DNA of 64,000 nt, from NCBI GenBank assembly GCA_900466945.1, contig UBNV01000010.1, positions 558,001 through 622,000 of the forward strand, written 5' to 3'. The DNA comes from Hyphomicrobiales bacterium. Lineage in GTDB: Bacteria; Pseudomonadota; Alphaproteobacteria; Rhizobiales; Rhizobiaceae. The translations under genes were made by a program, and so were the position numbers. Under the pieces are notes generated by a model. It did no database searches and was not told the origin of the DNA. It saw only the letters and a program-made list of their open reading frames with translations. Positions 9,339 to 18,062 of this stretch are shown here, piece by piece. Numbering within the stretch: position 1 is the stretch's first letter; each line of letters opens with the position of its first letter.

Positions 9339-10235
9339 ATGACATCCTCGACCTATCTGCGCGGGCTGGCGGCCGTTACCGCTGCGACGCTTGCTCTCAG
9401 TACGGCGGGACTGATGACGCGGCTGGTTTCGATCGATGGCCCGACCCTGCTGTTTCTGAGGGGTATGATTGCCGGGCTCTTCCTCTTCGGCTGCCTGGCT
9501 GTCACCGCCCGCGGTCGTCTGGTGGCTGATCTCGCAAAGCTCGGAATGCCAGGGCTCGTAATCTGTGCGACCTCTGCTTCCTGCGCCGTGCTGTTCATCG
9601 GTGCGCTCTACACCACCTCGGTGGCGCATGTGGCCATCATCTTTGCCACCTGCCCCTTCGTTGCCGCCGCCCTCGGATTTTTGATCCTCGGAGAGCGGCC
9701 CGGCCGCTCGGCCCTCGTTGCCAGTGTCGTCGCGCTCGTGGGTGTTGCCCTGATGATCGGCAGCGGGGAGGAGGGGGCACTTATTGGTGACGCGCTTGCC
9801 TTTGCGATGACGGTGATGGTCGCGCTTTGGACGGTTCTCGTTCGGCGCTATCCCGACAAGCCGGCATTGCCCTGCACGGTCGTTTCATGCCTGATGAGTG
9901 CTGTGGTCGCCTTGCCGTTTGCGAGCCCGCTCGCGGCTTCTAGCCACGATATCTTGGTCGTGCTGGGCTTCGGGGTCCTGGCCTTTTCGCTCGGCTTCCT
10001 TTTGCTGACGGTCGGCGCCAAGGACGTGCCGCCGGTGGAAGCCGCCCTGATCGGAGCGCTCGATGCGCCGCTTGCACCATTCTGGGTTTGGCTGTTTGTC
10101 GGCGATGTGCCGAGCCGTTCGACCGTGCTGGGCGGGACCGTCGTGCTTGTGGCGGTTGCAGTCCATGTGCTTTCGGCGCATCGCAGCGCCCGTGCGGCTG
10201 CCGGGCAGAGCGGCCGGACTGCTGCTGGCCCCTGA
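9339..10235 (+). CDS. EamA/DMT-superfamily permease
   Basis: This 298-aa protein has about ten membrane helices and two EamA repeats: FLRGMIAGLFLFGCLAV in the first half and VEAALIGALDAPLAPFWVW near the end. The ATG at 9339 follows GGAG; an upstream in-frame extension of 52 codons is charged and overlaps the rpoH promoter region. The substrate is unknown. It converges on the rluD-like gene, the stops being only five bases apart, with no obvious terminator between. Unrelated in detail to the other EamA gene at 1.2-2.1 kb. Confidence 0.82.
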   Translation: MTSSTYLRGLAAVTAATLALSTAGLMTRLVSIDGPTLLFLRGMIAGLFLFGCLAVTARGRLVADLAKLGMPGLVICATSASCAVLFIGALYTTSVAHVAIIFATCPFVAAALGFLILGERPGRSALVASVVALVGVALMIGSGEEGALIGDALAFAMTVMVALWTVLVRRYPDKPALPCTVVSCLMSAVVALPFASPLAASSHDILVVLGFGVLAFSLGFLLLTVGAKDVPPVEAALIGALDAPLAPFWVWLFVGDVPSRSTVLGGTVVLVAVAVHVLSAHRSARAAAGQSGRTAAGP

Positions 10236-10240
10236 CCGGC

Positions 10241-11269
10241 CTACATTCCCTTCAGTGCATCGATGACCTTCTGCAGGTCCGCCGGTATCGGTGCCTCGAA
10301 ACGCATGGTCTTGCCCGTGGTCGGATGTTCGAAGGCAAGCAGGTAGGCGTGGAGGGCCTGGCGGTGGAACTTGTTCACCGCCCGCTTGGCGTCTTCCGGC
10401 AGCAGGTTCGCCTTGGTCTTGAAGGCAGCGCCATATTCCTGGTCGCCGATCAGCGGATTGCCGATATGGGCCATGTGGACGCGGATCTGGTGCGTTCGGC
10501 CTGTTTCCAGCCGGCATTCGACCAGCGAGGCGAGGCAGGTGGCATCCGGCTTCTCACCGTAGCGTTCGAGCACCGTATAGTGGGTGATCGCCTCTCGGGC
10601 GTCGTCGGTGTCCTCGCGCTTGACGGTGCGTTTCGTTCGGTCGGCGCCGGAGCGGCCGAGAGCGGCATTAACCGTGCCGGCGAGCGAGCGCGGGCGGCCC
10701 CAAACCACGGCGCGGTAGGCGCGCTCCAGCGGGCCTGTGCGGCCATGGTCGGCGAACTGGTCGGAGAGATGGCGGTGGGCGATATCGTTCTTGGCAACGA
10801 CCATCACGCCGGACGTATCCTTGTCGAGGCGGTGAACGATACCGGGGCGCTTGACCCCGCCGATGCCTGAAAGGCTGTCGCCGCAGTGATAGATCAGCGC
10901 GTTGACCAGCGTGCCATGCCAGTTGCCGGCTCCGGGATGCACCACAAGGCCGGGAGGCTTGGCAATCACAATCAGGTCAGAATCCTCGTAGAGAACCTCG
11001 AGGGGGATATCCTCGCCCTTCGGCTGCGGGTCTTCCGGCGCCGGGAGATCGATGATGACGGTGTCGCCTGGTTTGATCTTGCGATTGGGTGACTCCAGAA
11101 GCACGCCGTTCACATGCACGGCGCCCTGTTCGATCAGCGCTTTCACCCGATTGCGGGAAAACTCGGCTCCGAGGGCAGCCGTCAGCCAGGCGTCGATGCG
11201 GCCTTCGGCATCATCGCCGGCAATCAGCTCTTTCCTTGATGCGGCGGCTTCGTTAAAGGGGTCGGTCAT
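10241..11269 (-). CDS. rluD: RluA-family 23S rRNA pseudouridine synthase (RluD-like)
   Basis: The protein is about 342 aa, with an N-terminal S4 RNA-binding domain (SRNRVKALIEQGAVHVNG) and a pseudouridine synthase catalytic domain. The catalytic Asp lies in GIVHRLDKDTSGVMVVAK; the family motifs RTHQIRVHMAHIGNP and KPPGLVVHPGAGN are intact. It should isomerise uridines of large-subunit rRNA, most likely helix 69 as RluD does. Two consecutive ATGs (11272, 11269) follow GGGATGAC; the second has better spacing. RluD versus RluC specificity is from overall similarity only. Confidence 0.87.
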   Translation of the reverse strand: MTDPFNEAAASRKELIAGDDAEGRIDAWLTAALGAEFSRNRVKALIEQGAVHVNGVLLESPNRKIKPGDTVIIDLPAPEDPQPKGEDIPLEVLYEDSDLIVIAKPPGLVVHPGAGNWHGTLVNALIYHCGDSLSGIGGVKRPGIVHRLDKDTSGVMVVAKNDIAHRHLSDQFADHGRTGPLERAYRAVVWGRPRSLAGTVNAALGRSGADRTKRTVKREDTDDAREAITHYTVLERYGEKPDATCLASLVECRLETGRTHQIRVHMAHIGNPLIGDQEYGAAFKTKANLLPEDAKRAVNKFHRQALHAYLLAFEHPTTGKTMRFEAPIPADLQKVIDALKGM

Positions 11270-11440
11270 CATGTCATCCCGTCTCACGGCGGCCGATGCT
11301 GCGGCCTTAATCGCTGCCATTTGGCACAGACCGGGCTTTGGGACAATCGACAGCCGGTCCGACCGGCAATTTTCTCCGGATCGTTCGCATCGGAAAAAGC
11401 GTCGAGATCAGGGCGAACGCAATGGGAAACGACTGCTGCC

Positions 11441-11833
11441 ATGGCGCAATTCGACGACGAAAACCAGGAAGACAAGCCGCTCGATCCGGCAATGGAAAAC
11501 GTGCGGCGCAAGATGATCAAGCTGCAGCTGGTCTCCGGCGGGATCATGGCCGTGCTCTTCCTCGCCGTGCTGGTCGCCATCGGTTACAAGCTGACGCGTG
11601 ACGAAGGCGGCGCCCGGCCGGTCGCTGCCACGTCGCAACCTTTCGCGGTGCCGTCCGATCAGCCGCTCAGCCTGATTGCCGACCTGCCTGCCGGCTTCCG
11701 CGTGGTGCAGACCTCGCTTTCGGGCAGCCAGATGCTGATCTACGGAGAAACGGTATCTGGCGAGCGCAAGGCCTTTGTCTTCGACCTGTCGCTCGGGCGC
11801 ATCATCGCCGACGTGACGCTGGCCGGAAACTGA
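11441..11833 (+). CDS. Conserved single-pass membrane protein, DUF6476-like size
   Basis: This 130-aa protein has a charged cytoplasmic N-terminus (MAQFDDENQEDKPLDPAMEN), one helix near residues 33-50 (SGGIMAVLFLAVLVAIGY) and a periplasmic domain of about 75 residues including LPAGFRVVQTSLSGSQMLIY. The C-terminal part resembles the short beta-rich domain found next to methyltransferase genes in Rhizobiales. The function is unknown and the family name is tentative. Its stop codon lies seven bases before the next gene's GTG, so the two are probably cotranscribed. Confidence 0.7.
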   Translation: MAQFDDENQEDKPLDPAMENVRRKMIKLQLVSGGIMAVLFLAVLVAIGYKLTRDEGGARPVAATSQPFAVPSDQPLSLIADLPAGFRVVQTSLSGSQMLIYGETVSGERKAFVFDLSLGRIIADVTLAGN

Positions 11834-11840
11834 GGCAGGC

Positions 11841-12674
11841 GTGGAGCCCGGCCGCCTTATCGAGATCACGGATCCCGGCGATGTCAGGGTCGCCGAGTTC
11901 ACCTCGATCCGTGAACGTGACCTGACCGGCCGTCAGGGCCAGTTCATCGCCGAAGGCACGGTGGTTCTGTCGATGCTGGCCAAGGCGCATGCGGGCCGCG
12001 GGCCGGTGAAGGCGGAGAAGCTGCTTCTGCTGAAGAACCGGGTGGCAGGACTTTCTGACCTGCTGGCGCAATTCTCCGGGGACGTGCCGGTCTATGTGGC
12101 CGACACCGGCGTGCTCGACGCGATTGCAGGTTTCCACCTGCATCGGGGTGTGCTGGCGCTCGGTAGCCGGGCTGCGCCGCCCGTTCTGACCGATCTGATC
12201 GCGGCCTTGCCTGAGCGTTCGCTTGTGCTCGTCGGCTGCGGCATCTCCAATCACGACAACATCGGTTCGCTGTTTCGCAACGCCGCCGGCTTCACGGCCG
12301 ACGCGGTCCTGCTCGACGAGACCTGCTGCGATCCGCTCTACCGCAAGGCGCTGCGGGTTTCGGTCGGATCTGTGCTGGCCTTGCCCTATACGCGGCAAGG
12401 CGGAGCCGAAGAGGTGCTTGGTGCCTTGAGCGAGGCAGGTTTTGAGATATGGGCGCTGTCACCCTCCGGCACGGTCGAGATCAACACCATCACACCGGGC
12501 CGGCGCGTCGCGCTGGTCATGGGCACGGAGGGCGAGGGGCTGCCACCTGATATCCTCGATCGCTTCCAGTCGGCACGGATCGCCCAGGCGCCTGGGCTGG
12601 ACAGCCTGAATGTCGGGACGGCGAGCGGAATTGCGCTTTACAACATCGCGCGTGCCATGGGCCGGCTCGGTTGA
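11841..12674 (+). CDS. TrmH/SpoU-family RNA 2'-O-methyltransferase, GTG start
   Basis: This 277-aa SPOUT methyltransferase should transfer a methyl group from SAM to a ribose in tRNA or rRNA. Motif 1 is SNHDNIGSLFRNAAGF near residue 135, motif 2 is VMGTEGEGLP, and motif 3 is DSLNVGTASGIALYNIAR at the C-terminus; these make the knotted SAM site. The N-terminal 100 residues resemble the substrate-binding extension of TrmH-like enzymes. The GTG start follows GAGGCAGG, partly formed by the upstream stop region. The exact RNA target is not determined. Confidence 0.87.
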   Translation: MEPGRLIEITDPGDVRVAEFTSIRERDLTGRQGQFIAEGTVVLSMLAKAHAGRGPVKAEKLLLLKNRVAGLSDLLAQFSGDVPVYVADTGVLDAIAGFHLHRGVLALGSRAAPPVLTDLIAALPERSLVLVGCGISNHDNIGSLFRNAAGFTADAVLLDETCCDPLYRKALRVSVGSVLALPYTRQGGAEEVLGALSEAGFEIWALSPSGTVEINTITPGRRVALVMGTEGEGLPPDILDRFQSARIAQAPGLDSLNVGTASGIALYNIARAMGRLG

Positions 12675-12697
12675 ACGCAGTTTGATGCCCGGTAAGA

Positions 12698-13915
12698 CTA
12701 TTCGGCCGGGCTCGCCATTCCGGTTCCGCGGCCGATCGACGGGTCCATCTTGAGCACGCGATCGACGAGACTCTTCGATTTTTCGAGCGTCTTGGGTTGC
12801 GCGGAGACGATGTCGGCTATGACAGTCTGATCGCCTTCGCGCGCGGCTGTCAGCACGATCATCTTGGCTGCGATATCCCCCAGTTCCTCACGCAGGGCAT
12901 CGTCCTCGGTCGAGGCCTTCGCTTTCAGCAGGCGTTCGGTCAGGACCGTCTGACTGCGCCGGATGTCGTTTTCCAGAGCAACCGGATCCTTCGCGAGGTT
13001 GGAATTGGCAATCTCGTCTTCGACCATGGACCCATCCTTCGTCTCGGGCAGGGCGAGACCGGCCTCCCGAAGAAGCCGCTGAGCATTGCGCAGTTGTGCG
13101 TTGGCGGTCTTGAGTTTCCCGCGGAGCTCGGTGAGTTCGCGCGTTCGGCGCTCGACCAGCGAGCCCGCATCGGCGCGCTCGGCTGCATCCCGCGCAAGGA
13201 TATCCTCCAGCCGCAACACCTTGTGCTCTTCCTGGGTGAGGCGCAATTCGGCATCCTTGGCGCGCTTGCCGAGCAGTTTGTTCTCGCGGCGCAACTCCTC
13301 GCGCTCGTCGCGCATACCCTGGATGCGGGTCTTCAGCGTATCGATTTCGGTATCGCGGCTCATCGCCTCGATGCGCATCGTGTCGAGGTCGTTCACCAGG
13401 CGGGCGATCCGATGGGCGCGTTCCTCGAGTTCCACATCCTTGGCGGCGGCTGCGATTTCGACGCGCTTCAGCGTTTCGCGGATCGAGGTGATTTCGACAT
13501 CGCCGCGACGGAGCCTCGAGCGCAGGTCGGCGGCTTCGGTGCTCATTTCCTCGATCTGGCCCTTGAGATCCTTGCTGTCGGCGACGAGGCGTGCAGCTTC
13601 GCTGCTCAGCGTCTCGTTCCGAAGCGTGAGGCCAATCGACTTTTCCCGCTCGCGGGTCAGTTCATGTTGGGTGCGCGCGTTTTCGGCCGCATAGAGGGCG
13701 CGTACCATGTCTTTCTGGGCGCGGATTTCCTGCGGGCTGAGCGGCATGGTCGCCTTTAGCCGGTTTTCCGTGTAGGCCACGACACGCAGATGCACCGCCG
13801 GGGCGGCAAGCATCACCAGCAGCGCCGCCGCCATAAATCCCAGTCCAAAAATCAGGGCATATTCAATCACGGTGTGGCCACTGCACTCAGCAAGAATTAG
13901 CAGATAGTTAAGCAT
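12698..13915 (-). CDS. Membrane-anchored long coiled-coil protein
   Basis: This 405-aa protein has an N-terminal helix (about residues 20-40, ALIFGLGFMAAALLVMLAA) and then about 290 residues of charged heptad-rich sequence with no enzyme motif. It is predicted to be a long coiled coil (segments such as RDEREELRRENKLLGKRA). It ends in GRGTGMASPAE. The architecture suggests a structural or scaffolding role at the inner membrane. The start is uncertain: the ATG at 13915 has only a poor ribosome site, and a GTG 15 codons in would still keep the helix. It lies beside the chpT-ctrA region and transcribes away from it. Confidence 0.7.
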   Translation of the reverse strand: MLNYLLILAECSGHTVIEYALIFGLGFMAAALLVMLAAPAVHLRVVAYTENRLKATMPLSPQEIRAQKDMVRALYAAENARTQHELTREREKSIGLTLRNETLSSEAARLVADSKDLKGQIEEMSTEAADLRSRLRRGDVEITSIRETLKRVEIAAAAKDVELEERAHRIARLVNDLDTMRIEAMSRDTEIDTLKTRIQGMRDEREELRRENKLLGKRAKDAELRLTQEEHKVLRLEDILARDAAERADAGSLVERRTRELTELRGKLKTANAQLRNAQRLLREAGLALPETKDGSMVEDEIANSNLAKDPVALENDIRRSQTVLTERLLKAKASTEDDALREELGDIAAKMIVLTAAREGDQTVIADIVSAQPKTLEKSKSLVDRVLKMDPSIGRGTGMASPAE

Positions 13916-14029
13916 GCAGACCGCGGCCCGGCAAGCAGAAGGGCTCGCGCGACCGCGCTCATCAACGAATATGGCTAACGACAGAGCAGAGTGAGCTTGC
14001 GTGAGCCTGAGGACGCGGATTGTTCCGGG

Positions 14030-14617
14030 TCAGAAGGGGTTCCAGGTCGGAGCACGGGTCAGTTTGAGATAGCCGACATTAACGCCCAACCGGGCGCCGA
14101 TGCCGGTGCGAATCGGCACGAGGATCACATCGCGGCTCTTCAGGACAGTCATGCCGACGCCGGCAACGATGTAGGCCGAGCCGCTGACCCCGCCGTAACG
14201 GGCGTAGAGCGTGTCGACATCCGGCAGGTCGTAGACCAGCATCATGGCGCGTGTGCCGTTGCCGCCATAGTCGATGCCGAGAGAGGGGCCCTGCCAGAAC
14301 ACGTCGTGCTGGCCGACATTCTTGGTGTAGAGCATACCCTCGCCATAGGTGAGACCGGCAATCAGGGCGCCGGAGCCTTCTTGGCCGAGGATGTAGCCGT
14401 TGGGCAGACCATATTGCTGGAAGGCCTGCTCGATCACCTTGGCTAGCGCGCCGCTCGTTTCACCGAAGAAGCCGTGGCCGGCATCGACCACTTCCTGAAT
14501 TGTATATTCGCCTGCGGCTTCGGCCGGACGCTGTGCCATGACGACACTGAGCATCGCCAAAACGGCCAGGGCCGTGGCCTTGAAAGACGGCATGGAGCGG
14601 TGGGACAGGTGATGCAT
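14030..14617 (-). CDS. DUF1134 (YSC84-like) exported protein
   Basis: This 195-aa protein has a signal peptide (FKATALAVLAMLSVVMAQ, cleavage about AEAAG). The mature part matches the conserved DUF1134 pattern: YTIQEVVDAGHGFFGETSG, GYILGQEGSGAL, WQGPSLGIDYGGNG and VPIRTGIGARLG. The AGGAGG five bases before the ATG fixes the start. It is probably periplasmic, with a Gly-rich beta fold like the lipid-binding Ysc84/SYLF group. The physiological role is not established. Monocistronic and divergent from chpT. Confidence 0.82.
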   Translation of the reverse strand: MHHLSHRSMPSFKATALAVLAMLSVVMAQRPAEAAGEYTIQEVVDAGHGFFGETSGALAKVIEQAFQQYGLPNGYILGQEGSGALIAGLTYGEGMLYTKNVGQHDVFWQGPSLGIDYGGNGTRAMMLVYDLPDVDTLYARYGGVSGSAYIVAGVGMTVLKSRDVILVPIRTGIGARLGVNVGYLKLTRAPTWNPF

Positions 14618-14807
14618 GGTGCCTCCTGAATGCGAAGCCGACGGATTCGGCGTCTTCCTTGGGGGTAATTAAACCTAGCGAGCATCGTCTTAATAATCGG
14701 TTTACCAAATATGGTGTCATTATGGCCGAACGGCATCCGACCAAGTCGCGGCCTGCGGACGTGCGTCCGCCTGTTGCGCTCAGGGTCCACATCTTCTGGA
14801 GACGACC

Positions 14808-15452
14808 ATGGCGAAGAACCCCAACCTCACGCTTGCAGGTCCCGACCTCGCGGCCCTGCTCTGCAGCCGCGTCTGCCACGACGTCATCTCGCCTGTCGGT
14901 GCGATCAACAACGGCCTGGAACTGCTCGACGAGGGCGGTGCCGATGCCGATGCGATGGATCTGATCCGCACCAGTGCGCTGAATGCTTCGGTCCGGCTGA
15001 AGTTCGCCCGGCTCGCCTTTGGCGCTTCCGGATCCGTCGGTGCGTCGATCGACACAGGCGAGGCGGAGAAGGCTGCGAAGGATTTTGCCATCGCCGAGAA
15101 GAAGACTGAAGTCACCTGGAGCGGCCCGCGCGCTATCATCGCGAAGAACCGGGTCAAGCTGCTGCTCAACCTCTTCCTCGTCGCTTACGGTGCCATTCCG
15201 CGCGGCGGCTCGCTCGACATTTCCCTGGAAAATCCCGAGACAGATGCCAAGTTCAAGATCGTCGCCAAGGGGCGCATGCTACGCGTGCCACCGAAATACC
15301 AGGAAATCCTCTCGGGCCACCTGGAGGAGGCGGTGGATGCCCATACGATCCAGCCCTATTACACAGTCCTCCTCGCGGACGAATGCGGCATGGAGCTCAA
15401 GTGCCTGCCGAGCGAAGGCGAGATTGCCTTTACCGCTGAAGTGGCATCCTGA
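14808..15452 (+). CDS. chpT: Histidine phosphotransferase ChpT
   Basis: This 214-aa protein carries phosphate from a hybrid kinase (CckA) to CtrA and CpdR in the alphaproteobacterial cell-cycle relay. The phosphoacceptor is His24 in SRVCHDVISPVGAINNGLEL, which has the histidine-kinase-like dimerisation pattern. The C-terminal half resembles a degenerate HATPase fold without a usable ATP site, as expected for ChpT. The ATG is preceded by CTGGAG. The nearby receiver gene, ctrA and sciP support the assignment. Confidence 0.9.
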   Translation: MAKNPNLTLAGPDLAALLCSRVCHDVISPVGAINNGLELLDEGGADADAMDLIRTSALNASVRLKFARLAFGASGSVGASIDTGEAEKAAKDFAIAEKKTEVTWSGPRAIIAKNRVKLLLNLFLVAYGAIPRGGSLDISLENPETDAKFKIVAKGRMLRVPPKYQEILSGHLEEAVDAHTIQPYYTVLLADECGMELKCLPSEGEIAFTAEVAS

Positions 15453-15565
15453 GCCGTCCCGAACTGGGACGTGATGGTGACCAAACCGGTAACCTTTCCT
15501 TAGTTGGGGCCCGCTATGGTAGCAGGCACGTTTGATATCCCCGTTTCAGGGGAGAGGAGTTGACC

Positions 15566-15928
15566 ATGAAGCGCTTGATGATCGCAGACGGCTCTGACAT
15601 CGTTCGCAAGGTCGGCAAAAAGATCCTTTCGGAACTCGGTTACCAGGTCTCGGAAGCGGGCTCCGGGCGCGAGGCTTTGTCGCGCTGCGAGCGTGAGCTT
15701 CCCGATGTGATGATCGTCGATGCCGGCATGGAGGATGCCCTCGACCTGATCTCGAACGTCCGCGCCCTGACGGACGGCAAGGCGGTCAAGATCTACTACT
15801 GCGTCGTGGAAGCCGAGCTGAAGGTGATGATGGCCGGCAAGCGGGCGGGCGCCAACGATTTCTTGCTGAAGCCCTTCGACCGCGAGATCCTGACCAAGAC
15901 TTTTGGCGACAAGGCGATCGCCGCCTAG
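15566..15928 (+). CDS. Single-domain response regulator with degenerate active site
   Basis: This 120-aa CheY-like receiver has an acceptor Asp in DVMIVDAGMEDA (about residue 52) and the conserved Lys in DFLLKPFDRE. The usual Asp pair near the N-terminus is reduced to one acid (ADGSDIVRK), and the conserved Thr/Ser after strand 4 is replaced in YYCVVEAEL. Phosphorylation may therefore be weak or absent. The GGAGAGGAG before the ATG is strong; a TTG six bases earlier is possible. Between chpT and ctrA it may tune the CtrA relay, which is inference. Confidence 0.83.
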   Translation: MKRLMIADGSDIVRKVGKKILSELGYQVSEAGSGREALSRCERELPDVMIVDAGMEDALDLISNVRALTDGKAVKIYYCVVEAELKVMMAGKRAGANDFLLKPFDREILTKTFGDKAIAA

Positions 15929-15956
15929 TCTTTCACGAACGGGCCGAGCGTTTGTT

Positions 15957-15985
15957 AAGGCGGTGCCCCAAGCGCCGCCTTTTTC
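15957..15985 (+). terminator. Rho-independent terminator
   Basis: A 10-bp stem (aaggcggtgc / gcgccgcctt, one G-T pair) with a five-base loop and five T residues. It follows the receiver gene. Confidence 0.85.
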
Positions 15986-16033
15986 ATGTCCGCTTGTCCC
16001 TGACAGGATCACCAGCTGCCGTCCCCAGAACGC

Positions 16034-16065
16034 GAAAAGCCCGCATCCGGGGATGCGGGCTTTTC
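16034..16065. terminator. Bidirectional terminator between receiver gene and ctrA
   Basis: A perfect 15-bp inverted repeat (gaaaagcccgcatcc / ggatgcgggcttttc) separated by two bases. A and T runs at its ends let it work on either strand. It mainly terminates ctrA on the minus strand. Confidence 0.85.
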
Positions 16066-16085
16066 GGTCAGCTATCGGAAACGGC

Positions 16086-16787
16086 TCAGGCCGTTTCCTG
16101 GTATTCCGCACCATCTGGCTCGCGCAGCACGTAGCCGCGGCCCCAGACAGTCTCGATGTAGTTCGCACCACCAGCCGCATTTGCGAGCTTCTTGCGCAGC
16201 TTGCAGATAAAGACGTCGATGATCTTGAGTTCGGGCTCGTCCATGCCGCCATAAAGGTGGTTCAGGAACATTTCCTTCGTCAGTGTCGTACCCTTGCGGA
16301 GCGAGAGAAGCTCCAGCATCTGGTATTCCTTGCCCGTCAGGTGAACGCGCTGGCCGCCGACTTCGACGGTCTTGGCATCCAGGTTAACGATCAACTCACC
16401 CGTGATGATGATCGACTGGGCATGGCCCTTGGAGCGGCGAACGATCGCATGGATGCGGGCAACGAGTTCGTCCTTGTGGAACGGCTTCGTCATGTAGTCG
16501 TCGGCACCGAAGCCGAGGCCCCGCACCTTGTCTTCAATGCCTGCCATGCCGGACAGGATCAGGATCGGCGTCTTCACCTTCGACAGGCGAAGGGTACGCA
16601 GCACCTCGTAACCGGACATGTCGGGCAGGTTCAGGTCGAGCAGAATGATATCGTAGTCGTAGAGCTTGCCGAGATCGACACCTTCTTCGCCGAGATCGGT
16701 AGTGTAGACGTTGAAGCTCTCGGACTTGAGCATCAGTTCGATGCTCTGCGCCGTCGCGCTATCGTCTTCAATGAGTAGAACCCGCAT
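16086..16787 (-). CDS. ctrA: Cell-cycle master response regulator CtrA
   Basis: This is a 233-aa OmpR-type regulator. The receiver has acidic pair ED8D9, acceptor Asp51 ([13 protein letters not shown]) and a Lys in [11 protein letters not shown]. The C-terminal winged helix contains [17 protein letters not shown] and the recognition helix region [10 protein letters not shown], typical of CtrA. It controls cell-cycle, division and motility promoters through TTAA-N7-TTAA sites and is phosphorylated via ChpT. The GGGGATAA leader and ATG at 16787 are convincing. It ends YQETA rather than the AA tail used for ClpXP degradation in Caulobacter. Confidence 0.97.
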   Translation of the reverse strand: MRVLLIEDDSATAQSIELMLKSESFNVYTTDLGEEGVDLGKLYDYDIILLDLNLPDMSGYEVLRTLRLSKVKTPILILSGMAGIEDKVRGLGFGADDYMTKPFHKDELVARIHAIVRRSKGHAQSIIITGELIVNLDAKTVEVGGQRVHLTGKEYQMLELLSLRKGTTLTKEMFLNHLYGGMDEPELKIIDVFICKLRKKLANAAGGANYIETVWGRGYVLREPDGAEYQETA

Positions 16788-17223
16788 ATTTATCCCCTTT
16801 ACCGCCGCCGAAAGGTCTGGAATGGCCCCCTACGCGATACGGATCCAGTCGTTGCCTGATTTGAAGGCTGCCACCAATTGGTTAACAAATTCTGATTCCC
16901 TCTGGCAAGGTGTATCGAATTTATTAAGCAAAGATTTTAGCCTCCTGATTCTTCATGTGTTTTCGGTCATCGCCACACTTGAATCTGCGCCTCAGGTTTT
17001 ACCCGTAACCGATTCATTTGACTCATCATTGTCATGAGCTCTTTTCGGGCTCTGGCATTTACTGACCCTTAAGTGATCGGCCTTATCATTAACGATGCCC
17101 GTAAACGAAAGGTTACCAAAGGTAGCTTTTTGTTAACGCCGCGGACTTTTTTTGGACGAATCGGTGGCGGGCGTGTTGAGTAGCAAGTGTGGCGGGGGGT
17201 CTCGCATCACGGGAGTATTGCGT
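16788..17223. other. 436-bp ctrA / FliJ-like divergent promoter region
   Basis: AT-richer than its surroundings. It has several TTAA half sites (16882, 16924, 17089, 17131), but none makes a full TTAA-N7-TTAA pair; the best is TTAA-N7-TTTT at 16924-16938. I see no other gene in it. It should hold the ctrA promoter and the promoter of the downstream FliJ-like gene. Confidence 0.45.
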
Positions 17224-17574
17224 ATGAAGTCGCGTGAGAGCCTGGTACGCCTGAAGGGATTTCAGGTTACTGAAAAGCGTCGGCAATTGCAGCAGTTGCA
17301 GTCTATGATGTCGGAATTCGAACGGATGGCGAAGGAGCTAGAGGCTCAGATCGGCATCGAGGAAAAGAAGTCGGGCATCTCTGATCCCAATCATTTCGCC
17401 TATCCCACCTTCGCCAAGGCGGCTCGCCAGCGCGCGGACAATCTTCAGGTCTCTATCCGGGAACTGAAAGTCCAGCAGGAAGCAGCCGAACTGGCATTGG
17501 AAGAGGCTGAAGCGGAATACCAGAAGGCGGCGGCTCTCGAAGAGCGCGATGGCCAGATGCGTGTCCGGGCCTGA
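17224..17574 (+). CDS. fliJ: FliJ-like flagellar export coiled-coil protein
   Basis: This 116-aa, almost fully helical protein has a FliJ-like N-terminus (MKSRESLVRLKGFQVTEKRR) and charged coiled coil throughout. FliJ is the central stalk of the flagellar type III ATPase and handles chaperone turnover. The ATG at 17224 follows GGAG; 24 in-frame residues upstream do not fit the family. Placement opposite ctrA, which regulates flagellar genes, supports the call. Identity rests on size, composition and context, as FliJ proteins have little conserved sequence. Confidence 0.68.
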   Translation: MKSRESLVRLKGFQVTEKRRQLQQLQSMMSEFERMAKELEAQIGIEEKKSGISDPNHFAYPTFAKAARQRADNLQVSIRELKVQQEAAELALEEAEAEYQKAAALEERDGQMRVRA

Positions 17575-17610
17575 CCGAAAACGGTTCAGACTGGTTGAGA
17601 TTCGATAGGG

Positions 17611-17652
17611 AAGGCGGTCGCGGTTGATCTGCGTCCGCCTTCGTTCGTTTTT
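17611..17652 (+). terminator. Probable Rho-independent terminator
   Basis: aaggcgg pairs with ccgcctt across an internal stem extension (cgc / gcg), with a T-rich tail ending in ttttt. It lies between the FliJ-like gene and the converging acetyltransferase gene. Confidence 0.55.
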
Positions 17653-17670
17653 GGGATCGCTACGGTCCGA

Positions 17671-17955
17671 TTACTTTCGGACATCGTTCCAATCCGGATG
17701 ACGATCCATCTGCGCCTTCATGAACGGGCAGAGCGGGATGATCTTCCAGCCACCCTTGCGTGCCTCGGAAACAGCGTGTTCGGCCAGCGCCTGTCCGGCA
17801 CCCTGCCCACGCATGGCGCCCGGGACTTCGGTGTGATCGATGATGATGAGTATCTCCGAGGCGCGGGAATAGGTCATGATGGCCGGCTCATCGATGCCGT
17901 CGATGCGTCCGACATAGCGGCCGCCTGAGCCCGCCTCTTCGCTCTTGATCTGCAT
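17671..17955 (-). CDS. Small GNAT acetyltransferase (NATD1-like)
   Basis: This 94-aa single-domain protein has a compact Gcn5-related fold. RGQGAGQALAEHAVSEARK is the acetyl-CoA pyrophosphate loop, and IIPLCPFMKAQMDRHPDW is the C-terminal signature of the small NATD1/YjdJ group. The ATG at 17955 follows AGGAG; a longer upstream frame is unlikely. The acceptor substrate is unknown. Confidence 0.82.
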   Translation of the reverse strand: MQIKSEEAGSGGRYVGRIDGIDEPAIMTYSRASEILIIIDHTEVPGAMRGQGAGQALAEHAVSEARKGGWKIIPLCPFMKAQMDRHPDWNDVRK

Positions 17956-18062
17956 ATCCGTCTCCTGTTGCCGCCTCTGATGGGTTCTGATTAACATCGG
18001 CACGCGCCGACCGGCAACGCGGCTGCCGGTGACGCTGTGTTCGACGCGGAAGGGGAAACGTC

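Noticed and set aside
16882-17135. TTAA half sites as CtrA boxes at ctrA
   Set aside because: None pairs with the correct spacing; the best is six of eight matches.
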